Source: Vibrio salilacus
Lineage (GTDB): Bacteria; Pseudomonadota; Gammaproteobacteria; Enterobacterales; Vibrionaceae
Direction of reading: 5' to 3'
Assembly (NCBI RefSeq): GCF_002811245.1
Contig: NZ_NIVQ01000001.1
Span: 272,648-336,647 of the forward strand
Length of the DNA stretch: 64,000 nt
Shown here in pieces: positions 48,851 to 58,282 of the stretch; position 1 is the stretch's first letter; each line of letters begins with the position of its first letter. The notes beneath the pieces are model-generated. The model was not told where the DNA came from and ran no database searches. It saw only the letters and a list, made by a program, of their open reading frames with translations. A program made the position numbers and the translations under genes.

Positions 48851-49498
48851 TTACCCTTCGGCTTGAACAATTTGCTCAATGGCTGAGATCAGACGTTCTG
48901 AGGTTTGTGCGCCAGAAATCAAATGTTTCTGATTGATGATGATCGCAGGGACGGCATTGATGCCAGCCTCAAGCCACTGCTGTTCGGTTGAGGCCACCGT
49001 TTCAGCCCAAGTACTATCGTTGATGATATGTTGCGCCACTTGCTGATCTAATCCCGCTTGAATGGCACATTCAATTAACACACTATCATCGCTGATATCT
49101 TGCCCGTAGGTAAAATAGGCCTCGAACAAACTCAGTTCAAGGGCTAACTGTTTATTTTCACTTTGTGCCCATAGTAATAGCTGATGGGCTTTACGTGTGT
49201 TATAGATACGCATCTCATCACTAAATTCAAACAGAAAGCCGACCTCTTGGCCAAGTTGAGTCAATGTGTTGCGTGCTGAAAGACTCGCTTCATCGTTAGT
49301 GCCATACTTTTCTTGGATATGTTCGCGTAAGTTTTGTCCGTCTGGACCCATGGCGGGGTTGAGTTCAAAAGGATGCCAATGGATCTCGGCTTGAACGCTA
49401 TCACTGAGGCTCGCTAACGCTTGCTCGAGACGCTTGAAGCCAATAATGCACCAAGGGCACACCACGTCAGAAACGATATCAATGCGAATGTTATTCAT
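48851..49498 (-). CDS. DsbA-family thiol oxidoreductase, FrnE-like
   Basis: 215 residues. Thioredoxin-fold protein with the redox motif CPWC at residues 14-17, the helical insertion typical of FrnE/polyketide isomerase type (ARNTLTQLGQEVGFLFEF), and the cis-Pro loop NAVPAIIINQKHLISGAQ. No signal peptide, so it works in the cytoplasm, unlike classical DsbA. Exact substrate unknown; FrnE in Deinococcus is linked to oxidative stress. Confidence 0.9.
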   Translation of the reverse strand: MNNIRIDIVSDVVCPWCIIGFKRLEQALASLSDSVQAEIHWHPFELNPAMGPDGQNLREHIQEKYGTNDEASLSARNTLTQLGQEVGFLFEFSDEMRIYNTRKAHQLLLWAQSENKQLALELSLFEAYFTYGQDISDDSVLIECAIQAGLDQQVAQHIINDSTWAETVASTEQQWLEAGINAVPAIIINQKHLISGAQTSERLISAIEQIVQAEG

Positions 49499-49708
49499 AT
49501 TGCGATCCTTATTTGCTTATGTAAAAAAGTGTAGCGTTGTCATCAATACGGTTGATTGAAGTGAGTCACTCTATACTAATCTACGCCTATTCACTACTAC
49601 GTGAATAAATTGCTAAGGGGTGAAGAGGGACAGCTACACGGTTTGATAATATAGTGAACAATGGCGCACTCATGGGTGAGTGTTGACTCCCTGATAAAGG
49701 AAATCGTG

Positions 49709-51061
49709 ATGAATATGTCTCACACGACCGATGTTATTTTACACGCATTTGACTGGCCGTATGCAATGGTTGAACAGCGAGCACGGCAAATTCAGCAAGC
49801 TGGCTACAAGTGCGTACTGGTTTCACCACCAATGAAATCGTTAAAAACTGCAGCAGGTACCCAGTGGTGGCAGCGTTATCAGCCGCAAGACTATAGAGTG
49901 ATTGACAATCAACTTGGTAATACAACTGATTTCAAACGTATGCTTGAAACCTTAAAGCAATATGGTGTCTACGTGTATGCCGATGTGGTGTTTAACCATA
50001 TGGCCAACGAGTCGTCAATTCGTAGCGATTTGCAGTACCCAAGCGAAGATGATCTTAAGCGTTATCAAACGCACGGTAACTATTATCAAGCGCAGCGCCT
50101 GTTTGGTGACCTTACTCAACCTCTGTTTGAGCGTGATGATTTCGTTGAGGCTTTTGGGATTGAAGATTGGCAAGATAGCTGGCAAGTACAAAACGGACGC
50201 ATCACTGGCGGCCCTAGCGATCCTGGTTTACCCACTTTGCGAGTTTGCCCTCATGTGATTGAGCAACAACAAGCCTACCTTAACGCTTTAAAAGCGATGG
50301 GTGTGAAGGGGTTTCGTATTGATGCAGCAAAACATATGACATTAGAGCACCTCAAGCAGGTGTGGAGTGAAGAAATTTGTCAGGATGTGCATATTTTTGG
50401 CGAGATCATTACTAGTGGTGGTGCCACGCAACCAGAGTACGAGTTATTTTTGCAGCCATTTTTGGCTCAAACTCGCCTGGGGGCCTATGACTTCCCGTTG
50501 TTTCAAACCCTATTTGATGCCCTTGAAAGCCAAGGAAGCCTAAAAAGTTTGGTCGATCCTTATTGCTTTGGTCAGGCGTTATCGGAAACGCGCGCAATTA
50601 CGTTTGCAATTACCCACGACATTCCCAACAACGATGTGTTCGCCAACTTGGTTATGAGTGAAGAAAAGGAGTGGTTGGCGTATTGTTATTTGCTTGGTCG
50701 CAATGGTGGTGTGCCATTAGTTTACACTGACTTAGATACCAGTGGCATCACCAATGCAGTGGGAGAGTCGCGTTGGGTTAATGCTTGGAAAGATGAAAAA
50801 ATGGTTGCCGCGATCGATTTTCATAACCGTATGCATGGCAACAGCATGAAAATACTTGAAGCGTCCGACGATCTGTTGGTCTTTGCTCGCGGCGAGGAAG
50901 GTATGGTGGTGATCAATAAATCTAAGCGACCACAAAGTGTCGACTTTACCACTAAATGTCAATGGCGAGATTTACTGAGCTTAGAGAGTATAGAGCCGAA
51001 AAATGGTCGATGTTTGCTAAAGATTGGGCCACATTCAGCAATGATGTTGATCACGATTTAG
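49709..51061 (+). CDS. Cytoplasmic GH13 alpha-amylase family enzyme
   Basis: 450 residues from the ATG at 49709, chosen because AAAGGAAATCGTG precedes it; an in-frame ATG at 49661 has none. GH13 motifs: VYADVVFNHMA, the nucleophile Asp in GFRIDAAKHM, the acid/base Glu in IFGEII, and the transition-state Asp region ITHDIPNND, with a C-terminal beta domain (LLVFARGEEGMVVINKS). No signal peptide, so it probably acts on imported or stored alpha-glucans inside the cell. It could serve the maltodextrin pathway, but it is 35 kb from the mal genes. Confidence 0.9.
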   Translation: MNMSHTTDVILHAFDWPYAMVEQRARQIQQAGYKCVLVSPPMKSLKTAAGTQWWQRYQPQDYRVIDNQLGNTTDFKRMLETLKQYGVYVYADVVFNHMANESSIRSDLQYPSEDDLKRYQTHGNYYQAQRLFGDLTQPLFERDDFVEAFGIEDWQDSWQVQNGRITGGPSDPGLPTLRVCPHVIEQQQAYLNALKAMGVKGFRIDAAKHMTLEHLKQVWSEEICQDVHIFGEIITSGGATQPEYELFLQPFLAQTRLGAYDFPLFQTLFDALESQGSLKSLVDPYCFGQALSETRAITFAITHDIPNNDVFANLVMSEEKEWLAYCYLLGRNGGVPLVYTDLDTSGITNAVGESRWVNAWKDEKMVAAIDFHNRMHGNSMKILEASDDLLVFARGEEGMVVINKSKRPQSVDFTTKCQWRDLLSLESIEPKNGRCLLKIGPHSAMMLITI

Positions 51062-51069
51062 GCCAAAGA

Positions 51070-51090
51070 AAAGGCGCGTTACGCGCCTTT
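51070..51090 (+). terminator. Hairpin after the amylase-family gene
   Basis: Stem AAAGGCGCG / CGCGCCTTT with a 3-base loop, 9 bases past the stop. The following T run is short, so termination strength is uncertain. Confidence 0.55.
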
Positions 51091-51108
51091 AAACTAATTG
51101 AGCCTCAA

Positions 51109-52977
51109 CTACACTGTGAATTTATTCAATATGGCATCTTGCTCGCGAATATTCTCGGTTTGTGCTTGCATGGCGATGCTAGCGTTAGATGCCGAATCTG
51201 CCACTTGAGTCGAAAGATCTTTTATCTTGACTGTATTATGGTTGATCTCTTCGGCGACTAAACTCTGTTCTTCTGCAGCAGAGGCGATTTGAATATTCAT
51301 ATCACTGATGCGTTGGATGGCGTTGCGAATTTGCTCCAACGCATCGTTGGCTTCGTTGGCCCTATCAACGGCGCTGCCCGCCGTGCTCTTGCTGGTACTC
51401 ATTGCACTAGAGACTGATTTTGCCCCAGCTTGAAGTTGTTCAATCATGTTGCGGATTTCTGTCGTCGACTCTTGAGTGCGCTGAGCAAGGGTGCGTACCT
51501 CATCGGCAACAACGGCAAATCCACGACCTGATTCACCCGCTCGCGCGGCTTCAATCGCAGCATTAAGCGCTAGTAGGTTGGTTTGGTCAGCAATGTCGTT
51601 GATCACTTTCAAAATGGTTTCAATATTATCGGTGGCTGATTCAAGTACCTTAACCTCATCAACGGCATTGTCGATGGTTTGCGATAGCGTGTTGATGGCA
51701 AGGGTGGTTTCACTGACTACTGCGGTACCCACACCAGTCGCTTCATCAGCTTCACGTGCAGCAGCAGCAGCGCCTTGCGCATTATTGGCGACATCTCCTG
51801 AGGTCGTGGCCATTTCGTGCATAGCAGTGGCAAGTTGCTCAAGCTCGTGTAATTGATCTTGCATGGCGGCGGCTGAGTTTTCTAGGCCAGCAGACGTCAT
51901 TTCTGAGCCACGTAGAATCTCTTCGCCAATCGCCTTCGATTGGCTAATCAATTGTTGCAAGCTCCCCGTAAAGTCATTAAATCCAGATGCGAGAATCGAA
52001 AACTCTTTATCTGTGTTGGTATTAAGACGTTTAGTTAAGTCGCCTTGTCCTGAGGCAACATCTTGAATGGCATCATTTAATGTATCGAGAGGTCGCATCA
52101 AGGTGCGGATCAGTACCAGTAGAACAACAATACTTATCACCAACGCGACGACGGTGTAGATAATCGAGCTGTTTTTTAAATCGGCCAGCGATTGATAGGC
52201 AATCTCCTCATCCAGTAACACCCCGACATACCAATCCTCCCCCGGAACCTTAGAGAAATCGAGAGTGTAAACTTTGTTATCAATTGTTGCTTGTTGCGGA
52301 TTATCATTAATCACAGCGCTGCCTAAAAAGTCTTGCATCGGCTTGCCGTTCAGTTTGGAATCTGGATGAGCGATAGTGGTACCATCTCCGGCAACGATAA
52401 ATACGTAGCCGGCGTCAAATAGCTCTACTTTGTTGACCAATTCGGCTAATGCACCAAGACTAACGTCGTAAAAAATGGCGCCGATAAACTGACCGTTGTC
52501 ACGAACCGGTGTCGCGATCGACACCAGAATTTCGCCCGTTGCGGAATCTGCGTAAGGCGCAGTGATCACCAGCTTTCCGGAGTTTTTAGCGTCAATGTAC
52601 CAAGGGCGCACGCGTGGGTCCCAAGTTGGACCAGGATTCCAGGAAGGGTCGTTATTGATGTTCGAGCCGTCGCTCTCAAAACCGAGCCCGGCAAGCAAAA
52701 ATGTATCTTTCACCACAGGTCGCGTTAATACTGCGGTTATAGCTTGAGTTGAGAGGTTCACTTCAAGCATGCTGGTGGCGTAGGAAGCGATAGCTTTACG
52801 GGCATTAATTTCGGCGGCGGTTGTATCGCGGACTCCGTCAACAATTTCAGCAACACTAGAGGTCACTTGGCTCTTTATTTCTCTTTGGACGGTGAAATAT
52901 TGTTGAAGGGTAAGTAGGGTCACGGTCGCTAATAGTAGAACAGACGAAGCCGCCACAATTTTATGGCTGAATTTCAT
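51109..52977 (-). CDS. Methyl-accepting chemotaxis protein with double-Cache sensor (amino-acid type)
   Basis: 622 residues. Helix 1 about 8-26, a periplasmic dCache domain about 30-270, helix 2 about 275-298, HAMP, and a signalling domain with the tip motif [20 protein letters not shown] then [15 protein letters not shown]. The sensor contains [33 protein letters not shown] and AIFYDVS, which follow the Y-R-W-Y-...-D pattern of amino-acid-binding dCache (dCache_1AA), the type found in V. cholerae Mlp37. Amino-acid sensing is therefore likely but inferred. No C-terminal pentapeptide. Confidence 0.92.
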   Translation of the reverse strand: MKFSHKIVAASSVLLLATVTLLTLQQYFTVQREIKSQVTSSVAEIVDGVRDTTAAEINARKAIASYATSMLEVNLSTQAITAVLTRPVVKDTFLLAGLGFESDGSNINNDPSWNPGPTWDPRVRPWYIDAKNSGKLVITAPYADSATGEILVSIATPVRDNGQFIGAIFYDVSLGALAELVNKVELFDAGYVFIVAGDGTTIAHPDSKLNGKPMQDFLGSAVINDNPQQATIDNKVYTLDFSKVPGEDWYVGVLLDEEIAYQSLADLKNSSIIYTVVALVISIVVLLVLIRTLMRPLDTLNDAIQDVASGQGDLTKRLNTNTDKEFSILASGFNDFTGSLQQLISQSKAIGEEILRGSEMTSAGLENSAAAMQDQLHELEQLATAMHEMATTSGDVANNAQGAAAAAREADEATGVGTAVVSETTLAINTLSQTIDNAVDEVKVLESATDNIETILKVINDIADQTNLLALNAAIEAARAGESGRGFAVVADEVRTLAQRTQESTTEIRNMIEQLQAGAKSVSSAMSTSKSTAGSAVDRANEANDALEQIRNAIQRISDMNIQIASAAEEQSLVAEEINHNTVKIKDLSTQVADSASNASIAMQAQTENIREQDAILNKFTV

Positions 52978-53073
52978 TTGTTATTCCTTATCTATTGTTA
53001 AGCATTAGGTCGTTATTAATAGATATATAGTTATAAAATGACAATTCAGCCAGAAAATAGTGAAACTTTCGTG

Positions 53074-53691
53074 CTAACTGTTATCAGTCTTGTCACTGAG
53101 TAGCACCTGTTCCAAACTACTCAGTATCGCATCATTGCCACCAAATAAGCCATCAACGACCAGAGCACGATTTTTACCCGATAGCATCTGTTTTTTTGCT
53201 TCTCTAAAACGCAGTACCAACTGTAATTCGTTGTTAAGCGAAGAGACTTGGTCGGCTTGCCATTGATTGACCTGCTTGGTCAGTTTGCTCTCTTTGAGTT
53301 CCGGCTTGAGTTCGCTCAGTTCGGCGCGAAGTACGGTCAATATATCTTGCTGACGCTGACGATTTTCGTTTAGCGTTTCTAATCGATTGATCAACGCCAT
53401 CATCAACTCATTCAGTTTCACGTAGCCCCCTTGTTTGGGCAGCGCAGTGGTGACGCGTGAAGAAATGTCGACACTACTGATTTGAGTGTTCGGTGTGTAA
53501 GTGACAGAGACTAAGCTGTCGAAGGGCAGCCAAAATGTTTGTCCTGATTCAACGGCGTACTCGAGTTTTCCTAATTTAACCAGCACCAAGCCCTGCTTGA
53601 CAAAAAAGAGACGATGTTTAAGCGACTTTCGGCGTGGTGTGGAAAGCAAAAAGTCATGGTTTTCGGTTTGATAGGAAATCGCGTAGTGCAT
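53074..53691 (-). CDS. Cupin protein resembling an AraC-type N-terminal domain, no DNA-binding domain
   Basis: 205 residues. The first 95 residues read like the arm and cupin of AraC regulators (LFFVKQGLVLVKLGKLEYAV then ESGQTFWLPFDSLVSVTYTP). The remainder is a long helical, partly coiled-coil stretch (NRLETLNENRQRQQDILTVL; ELKPELKESKLTKQVNQWQA) and a short end. The double helix-turn-helix of AraC proteins is not visible, and the stop is not followed by an obvious lost domain. Function unknown. Confidence 0.65.
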   Translation of the reverse strand: MHYAISYQTENHDFLLSTPRRKSLKHRLFFVKQGLVLVKLGKLEYAVESGQTFWLPFDSLVSVTYTPNTQISSVDISSRVTTALPKQGGYVKLNELMMALINRLETLNENRQRQQDILTVLRAELSELKPELKESKLTKQVNQWQADQVSSLNNELQLVLRFREAKKQMLSGKNRALVVDGLFGGNDAILSSLEQVLLSDKTDNS

Positions 53692-53879
53692 AACGAGGCT
53701 CGTCTATTTTGGAGCGCTAAGATTAACGTTTCTTGGAAAAAAAGCCAACTTTGTGCTAACAGACGCGCAAATTCTAAGAATATTTCTGGTCTGACCTTAA
53801 CGATTCTGCGAAAAGGGTAGCTGCCAAGACACCTTTCTATGCGTAGAATGGGGTCGATTTCTACCTAATGTATTACAAA

Positions 53880-54980
53880 ATGACGACAAACAGCGATCCA
53901 TTTATTGAGATTCGTCCTTATAATGACGATGAAATTCCAGCGGCAATTGACCGCCTTGTTAATGATGAAGAGTTCATTAGCGCTATTTTGAAGCACCGTT
54001 TTTCTAACCATTCAGGCTGGTTTCGTACATTGATGTCGCCGATGGTCAAAGTCTATTTGAAGATGAAGTGGTCCAAGCTCAACTCTGTTGAAGCGATTCA
54101 GATTGAGGTAAAAAAGTACCTTGAACAAACGTTAAAAACCACGACTAAGGGCGTCACTTATAGCGGCTTAGACAACCTCGACCCGAATCAAGCCTATCTT
54201 TTTATCTCCAATCACCGTGATATTGCGATGGATCCAGCACTGGTTAACTATGGCCTGTTTAAAAGCGGTCATAAAACAGTGCGGATTGCGATTGGCGATA
54301 ACCTGCTCAAAAAGCCTTGTGCTAGCGAATTAATGAGGCTCAACAAGAGCTTTATTGTTAAGCGTTCAGCAAAAGGCCCGCGCGAGATGATGAAAGCATT
54401 GGGAACGCTCTCTGCTTATATAAAACATTCACTTGATACGGGGCATTCAATCTGGATTGCGCAAAAAGAGGGGCGAGCAAAAGATGGCAATGACTTTACC
54501 GATCCCGCAATCTTAAAGATGTTTCATGTCGAAGGGCGTAAACAAAAAACGTCGTTCTCTGACTACATTAAAACACTTAAGATCGTGCCAGTCGCCATTT
54601 CGTATGAACATGATCCGTGTGATTTAGCGAAAGCGACCGAGTTACATGCTAAAGAGTCGTTAGGACGCTACGAAAAAGGTGAGTTTGAAGATATTCAAAG
54701 TATCATCCAAGGTATTATTGGTGACAAAGGTCATGTCCATGTCGCGTTTGGTGATGTCATTGAGCAAGACTTCGAGACGCCAGAGCAACTCGCGCAAGAA
54801 ATTGACCGCCAGATTCACGCCAATTACAAGCTATTCCCAATCAATGAGTTGGCGGCAGGTAATGAACAGGTTGATGAGCAGGTGAAGGCTGATTTCGCAG
54901 CTAAGCTGAACGCTCTGCCACAAGAAGTGCAGCCTTATTTGGTGGCAAGCTATGCCAATCCAGTGAAAAACCGCCCTTAA
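53880..54980 (+). CDS. 1-acyl-glycerol-3-phosphate acyltransferase-like protein
   Basis: 366 residues from ATG 53880 (an ATG four codons upstream at 53868 is also possible). PlsC-type motifs: acyltransferase motif I NHRDIAMDP (NHxxxxD), RLNKSFIVKRS, and the motif III-like IAQKEGRAKDGNDFTD. No membrane helix is obvious, so it is probably a peripheral membrane enzyme. Expected to acylate a lysophospholipid-like acceptor; the exact acceptor is unknown. It ends at a strong terminator. Confidence 0.86.
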   Translation: MTTNSDPFIEIRPYNDDEIPAAIDRLVNDEEFISAILKHRFSNHSGWFRTLMSPMVKVYLKMKWSKLNSVEAIQIEVKKYLEQTLKTTTKGVTYSGLDNLDPNQAYLFISNHRDIAMDPALVNYGLFKSGHKTVRIAIGDNLLKKPCASELMRLNKSFIVKRSAKGPREMMKALGTLSAYIKHSLDTGHSIWIAQKEGRAKDGNDFTDPAILKMFHVEGRKQKTSFSDYIKTLKIVPVAISYEHDPCDLAKATELHAKESLGRYEKGEFEDIQSIIQGIIGDKGHVHVAFGDVIEQDFETPEQLAQEIDRQIHANYKLFPINELAAGNEQVDEQVKADFAAKLNALPQEVQPYLVASYANPVKNRP

Positions 54981-55008
54981 GCGAAGCGCTTATAAACATA
55001 CCATCCTC

Positions 55009-55038
55009 AAAAAGCCTTACGTTAATGTAAGGCTTTTT
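55009..55038. terminator. Bidirectional terminator after the acyltransferase gene
   Basis: Stem AAAAAGCCTTAC / GTAAGGCTTTTT with a 6-base loop; A and T runs serve both strands. Confidence 0.9.
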
Positions 55039-55056
55039 GTTACGTGGTACCACAGC

Positions 55057-55656
55057 TTAAGGGGCGACAGCGCCACCAAGAGTTAAGTTGGTTGGCCACT
55101 TCGAAATGCGGTTACCACCAAGGAAGATGTTGCCATTGACCGTCATGGTCTCGGGGAACTCGCCGATCTGTGACCCTCCAATAAACAAGTTGCCTTCAAC
55201 AATCAAGCCTTCAGGTAGACGCTCAAGAGGGGTTCTCATCACGCTTAAATCGCCTTTGACTCTCAGTCGTGCTGGCAGGCTAGTTAATGGAGTGTCGGTA
55301 AGGTTGATATAGCCTCCCACTTTTATACCTCGTGGCCAGCGAGTAATTTGAGAGCCTAAGAGATTGGCAAAACCTTTAATATTGACCCCTTTCGATATCC
55401 GAGTAAGACCACTGTTAGCGGCATTGAGACTGCCTTGAATATCGAGCTCTTGCGGCAGTGTTTTTATTTGCGTCTTTGCGATATTCAAATTGCCCTTAAT
55501 GACTAAGCCTGCTGGCAGTTCAGTGTAAGGTTTGTTGCGCAAGTCGAGATTGCCATAGTTATCGAGATGATTGAGAATTCGAAATTGATCAAGCAATTGA
55601 GCATATGAGCTTGCGCTGAATAGCAATAACATCAGTGAGCAGAGTACAGAACGCAT
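55057..55656 (-). CDS. Secreted 20-residue-repeat solenoid protein (LRR-like)
   Basis: 199 residues from ATG 55656, which gives a Sec signal peptide (MRSVLCSLMLLLFSASSYA); a start at 55713 would bury it. The mature part is about seven and a half copies of a 20-residue repeat with consensus LPxGLxVxGxLxLxxTxIxx: examples are LPQELDIQGSLNAANSGLTR, WPRGIKVGGYINLTDTPLTS and LPEGLIVEGNLFIGGSQIGE. The LP at each start and 20-residue period recall the bacterial IpaH/YopM-type leucine-rich repeats, but no effector domain follows. Periplasmic or exported; function unknown. Confidence 0.75.
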   Translation of the reverse strand: MRSVLCSLMLLLFSASSYAQLLDQFRILNHLDNYGNLDLRNKPYTELPAGLVIKGNLNIAKTQIKTLPQELDIQGSLNAANSGLTRISKGVNIKGFANLLGSQITRWPRGIKVGGYINLTDTPLTSLPARLRVKGDLSVMRTPLERLPEGLIVEGNLFIGGSQIGEFPETMTVNGNIFLGGNRISKWPTNLTLGGAVAP

Positions 55657-55737
55657 AGTAGGCAGAAGTAAGGATAGATGAATTAATCTTAGTGACCCGT
55701 TGCTGAAGGTCAAACAATATAATCAATGTGATAAAGA

Positions 55738-55759
55738 AAACGGGCACAAGCGCCCGTTT
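55738..55759 (-). terminator. Terminator of the YfcZ-type gene
   Basis: Stem AAACGGGC / GCCCGTTT, 6-base loop. Read on the minus strand it is followed by TTCTTTATC, 22 bases after the stop. Confidence 0.7.
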
Positions 55760-55781
55760 GTCGACGATAACTGAAGCCGGT

Positions 55782-56075
55782 TTAGCGAGTCAGTGAACGT
55801 GTTTTGAGTTCAAAAATGAGTTTTTCAGTACTCACATCGAACTTAAAGCGAGCTGTTAGCTCAGTCGAACCTTGCTTGATAGGGGTGGTGTCGTATTCGA
55901 CCGTTGTAGATACCTGCTTAGCCAAATCGATGTATTTGTTCAGCTCAGTTTCTAGCAATTCTTTACCTTCAGCGAAAATCATCACTTCGGCGACTTCATC
56001 GCCTTCTTTGATAATAAAGCCTATTTCTCCTGCGCAGCCGCAAGCTTCGCATACTTGATCTGGTTCAGTGCTCAT
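55782..56075 (-). CDS. YfcZ/YiiS (DUF406) family protein
   Basis: 97 residues from ATG 56075, chosen for the AGAGGATAGATGAG ribosome site; an upstream frame to 56147 has none. N-terminal Cys cluster (CEACGCAG) and the C-terminal half (LTARFKFDVSTEKLIFELK) match E. coli YfcZ and YiiS. Soluble, function unknown. A Fur-box-like sequence lies 140 bases upstream. Confidence 0.78.
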   Translation of the reverse strand: MSTEPDQVCEACGCAGEIGFIIKEGDEVAEVMIFAEGKELLETELNKYIDLAKQVSTTVEYDTTPIKQGSTELTARFKFDVSTEKLIFELKTRSLTR

Positions 56076-56564
56076 CTCATCTATCCTCTTACAAATTATG
56101 TGGCTATAGTAACGATTAAGCGCTTTGCGATCTAGCGATATCACCATAGCAACAAAACTCCGTCATATAGCGAATAATTGTTAACAAGCGATTGCTAATT
56201 AAGCAAAATGTTGATAGCGATTATCATTTAACTGTGACTTGTGTCAATAAATGACGAATATTCATATTTATTTTGCGTCAGTACGGTGTTCCTTTCGTTG
56301 TAAGGGGCAAAATTTTATTACATTATCGATAGCTCAATAAATATATAAAAACAAAATGCCTTTTTACCCTAGCGAAACATATCGAGTGTTTAGCTAGTAA
56401 GAGCTTGGACTACTTTTTGCTGATCGGAACGATTTCTCTAGGTTACTGCTCGTTAGCATTATACTAGCGTTGTTTTGGTTTTATACTAGTCACTAAGCTC
56501 TGTAAGGCGTAACTTTTTGGCCCGTAAATGGGCTACACAGATTGACAGAGAGAAGAGCCTGCAC
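56076..56564. promoter_or_regulatory. AT-rich divergent region yfcZ-like / luxT with Fur-box-like site
   Basis: About 490 bases without a gene. GATAGCGATTATCATTTAA at 56213-56231 matches 13 of 19 positions of the Fur box. TTATACTAG is repeated twice near 56459 and 56481. The length upstream of luxT suggests a complex promoter or long leader. Sites picked by eye. Confidence 0.4.
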
Positions 56565-57023
56565 ATGCCAAAGCGTAGTAAAGAAGATACCGAAATCACG
56601 ATTCAAAAAATCATGGATGCGGTCGTAGATCAACTTTTGCGTCTAGGTTATGACAAGATGTCATACACAACACTCAGCCAGCAAACGGGGATTTCGCGCA
56701 CTGGGGTCAGCCACCACTTTCCTAAAAAGACCGATTTTACCGCCGCTCTCGATGAACGTATCTTCAAGATGTTTGTTGAGCACGTCGACTTTGAGCAAGA
56801 CGTAGAAGCGTTTTCTGTAAGTTGGCTTGCGGCATTAGATAACGAAGAGTTCTGCGCTATTTTGCGCTTGCTTTTCCATCATATCGTCACATCCAGTACT
56901 CACGAATTTGCCCGTAATGGCGTTGAACGTTTGTACACGATTACTGAGGCAAAGTTTGGGCCATCAAGTGGCAAAGAACTTGAATGGTTGATTGGTAAAT
57001 CTCTCTTGCGTATGGCAAGTTAA
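56565..57023 (+). CDS. luxT: TetR-family regulator LuxT (SwrT)
   Basis: 152 residues from ATG 56565 (AGAGAAGAGCC upstream); a frame start at 56517 adds 16 residues without support. The N-terminal TetR-type helix-turn-helix (MPKRSKEDTEITIQKIMDAV; TTLSQQTGISRTGVSHHFPK) agrees in sequence and length with Vibrio LuxT, a repressor that acts on luxO/sRNA expression, siderophore, swarming and secretion genes in the Harveyi clade. The C-terminal effector domain is short. Identification is from memory of the protein, so moderate to high certainty. Confidence 0.78.
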   Translation: MPKRSKEDTEITIQKIMDAVVDQLLRLGYDKMSYTTLSQQTGISRTGVSHHFPKKTDFTAALDERIFKMFVEHVDFEQDVEAFSVSWLAALDNEEFCAILRLLFHHIVTSSTHEFARNGVERLYTITEAKFGPSSGKELEWLIGKSLLRMAS

Positions 57024-57052
57024 TTACTCACATCCACTCCCACTCCCTAATA

Positions 57053-57081
57053 AAGCTCTCTTCGTTCGAGGGCTTTTTTGT
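57053..57081 (+). terminator. Terminator of luxT
   Basis: Stem AAGCTCTC / GAGGGCTT (one wobble), 7-base loop, TTTTT tail, 30 bases past the stop. Confidence 0.75.
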
Positions 57082-57277
57082 ACCGTTCATTATTATACTG
57101 TGGATTTTTTGTTCATTTAAACCACTGTAATCGTAATTACGGCGGGTAAAGCTACCAGCCTGTTTTTGATCTGCTACATTGATATAGAAGAGCCAATGAT
57201 TGTCGAGACAAAATGTCCGGATAGTTGTGCTTGTTTTTATTCACTCACCCTTTACCCCAAGAGGAGTAGGCGTACGC

Positions 57278-58282
57278 ATGTCATTTCCAGTCCTTATATG
57301 CGATGACTCCGCTTTAGCTAGAAAGCAGATGGCGCGCTCAATACCCGCTTCGCTAAATGCCGATATTACCTTTGCCGTACATGGGCTCGATGCACTCGAA
57401 CAGTTAGAAAATCATACGTTCAAACTGATGTTTCTTGATCTGACTATGCCTGAACTTGACGGTTTTGGTACCTTAGAAGCGATTGGTAATAAGGGCATCG
57501 ACATTCCGGTCGTCGTTGTGTCTGGTGATATTCAGCCCAAAGCCAAACAACGTGTAATGGAATTAGGGGCAAAAGCTTTCATCCAGAAGCCGATTGACAA
57601 AGAGCTACTCAACAAGACGCTTAAAGAATTAGTCGAACCTGTTACTCAGCCACAAATCATTACACCGACCAGTCTTGAATTGCCGATATTGCGTCGTCGT
57701 GACGTCTACATGGAGGTCGCCAACGTATCGATCGGGCGAGCCGCGGATGCATTGGCGAGGCATTTCGATGTTTTTGTTCACCTTCCGTTGCCGAACGTGA
57801 ATATATTTGAGGTCAGTGAACTGCACATGGCGCTGCGTGATTTGGCCGAAAACGATCAAGTCTCGGGCGTCTGCCAAGGTTTTAGTGGCGAGGGAATTGC
57901 AGGGGAAGCATTAGTATTACTGAGCGATTCCAGTGTCAGTGATTTAAAAAAATTGATGAAAGTACCTGCCGATAGTGAAGAGCTCGAAGAGCTTGAACTG
58001 CTTATGGATGTGTCGAATATTTTGGTCGGTTCGTTTTTAAATGGTTTAGGAGAGCAATCAGAAGTCCGTTTCTTCCAGAGCTCGCCAGTGTTGCTTGGCC
58101 AGCATATTTCGATTGATTCGGTGATTTCGTCCACGTCCGGTTCGTTCAAGAAAACCATGACGTTCGAGGTAAGCTACAATATTGACGGTACATCTATTCG
58201 TTGTGATTTATTGTTTATGTTTGTTGATGAATCTCTGCCTTTGTTGGATAACAAGTTGGCCTATCTAATGGAGGACTTCTAA
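57278..58282 (+). CDS. Response regulator with CheC-type C-terminal domain
   Basis: 334 residues from ATG 57278, preceded by GAGGAGTAGGCGTACGC. Residues 1-120 are a receiver with acidic pair in ICDDSALARKQMA, phosphoacceptor Asp in LMFLDLTMPELDG and the Lys in AFIQKPID. Residues about 150-334 resemble CheC/CheX/FliY (ELLMDVSNILVGSFLNGLGE), the CheY-P phosphatase family. It could be a phosphorylation-controlled phosphatase for chemotaxis regulators. The next gene overlaps by one base. Confidence 0.87.
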   Translation: MSFPVLICDDSALARKQMARSIPASLNADITFAVHGLDALEQLENHTFKLMFLDLTMPELDGFGTLEAIGNKGIDIPVVVVSGDIQPKAKQRVMELGAKAFIQKPIDKELLNKTLKELVEPVTQPQIITPTSLELPILRRRDVYMEVANVSIGRAADALARHFDVFVHLPLPNVNIFEVSELHMALRDLAENDQVSGVCQGFSGEGIAGEALVLLSDSSVSDLKKLMKVPADSEELEELELLMDVSNILVGSFLNGLGEQSEVRFFQSSPVLLGQHISIDSVISSTSGSFKKTMTFEVSYNIDGTSIRCDLLFMFVDESLPLLDNKLAYLMEDF

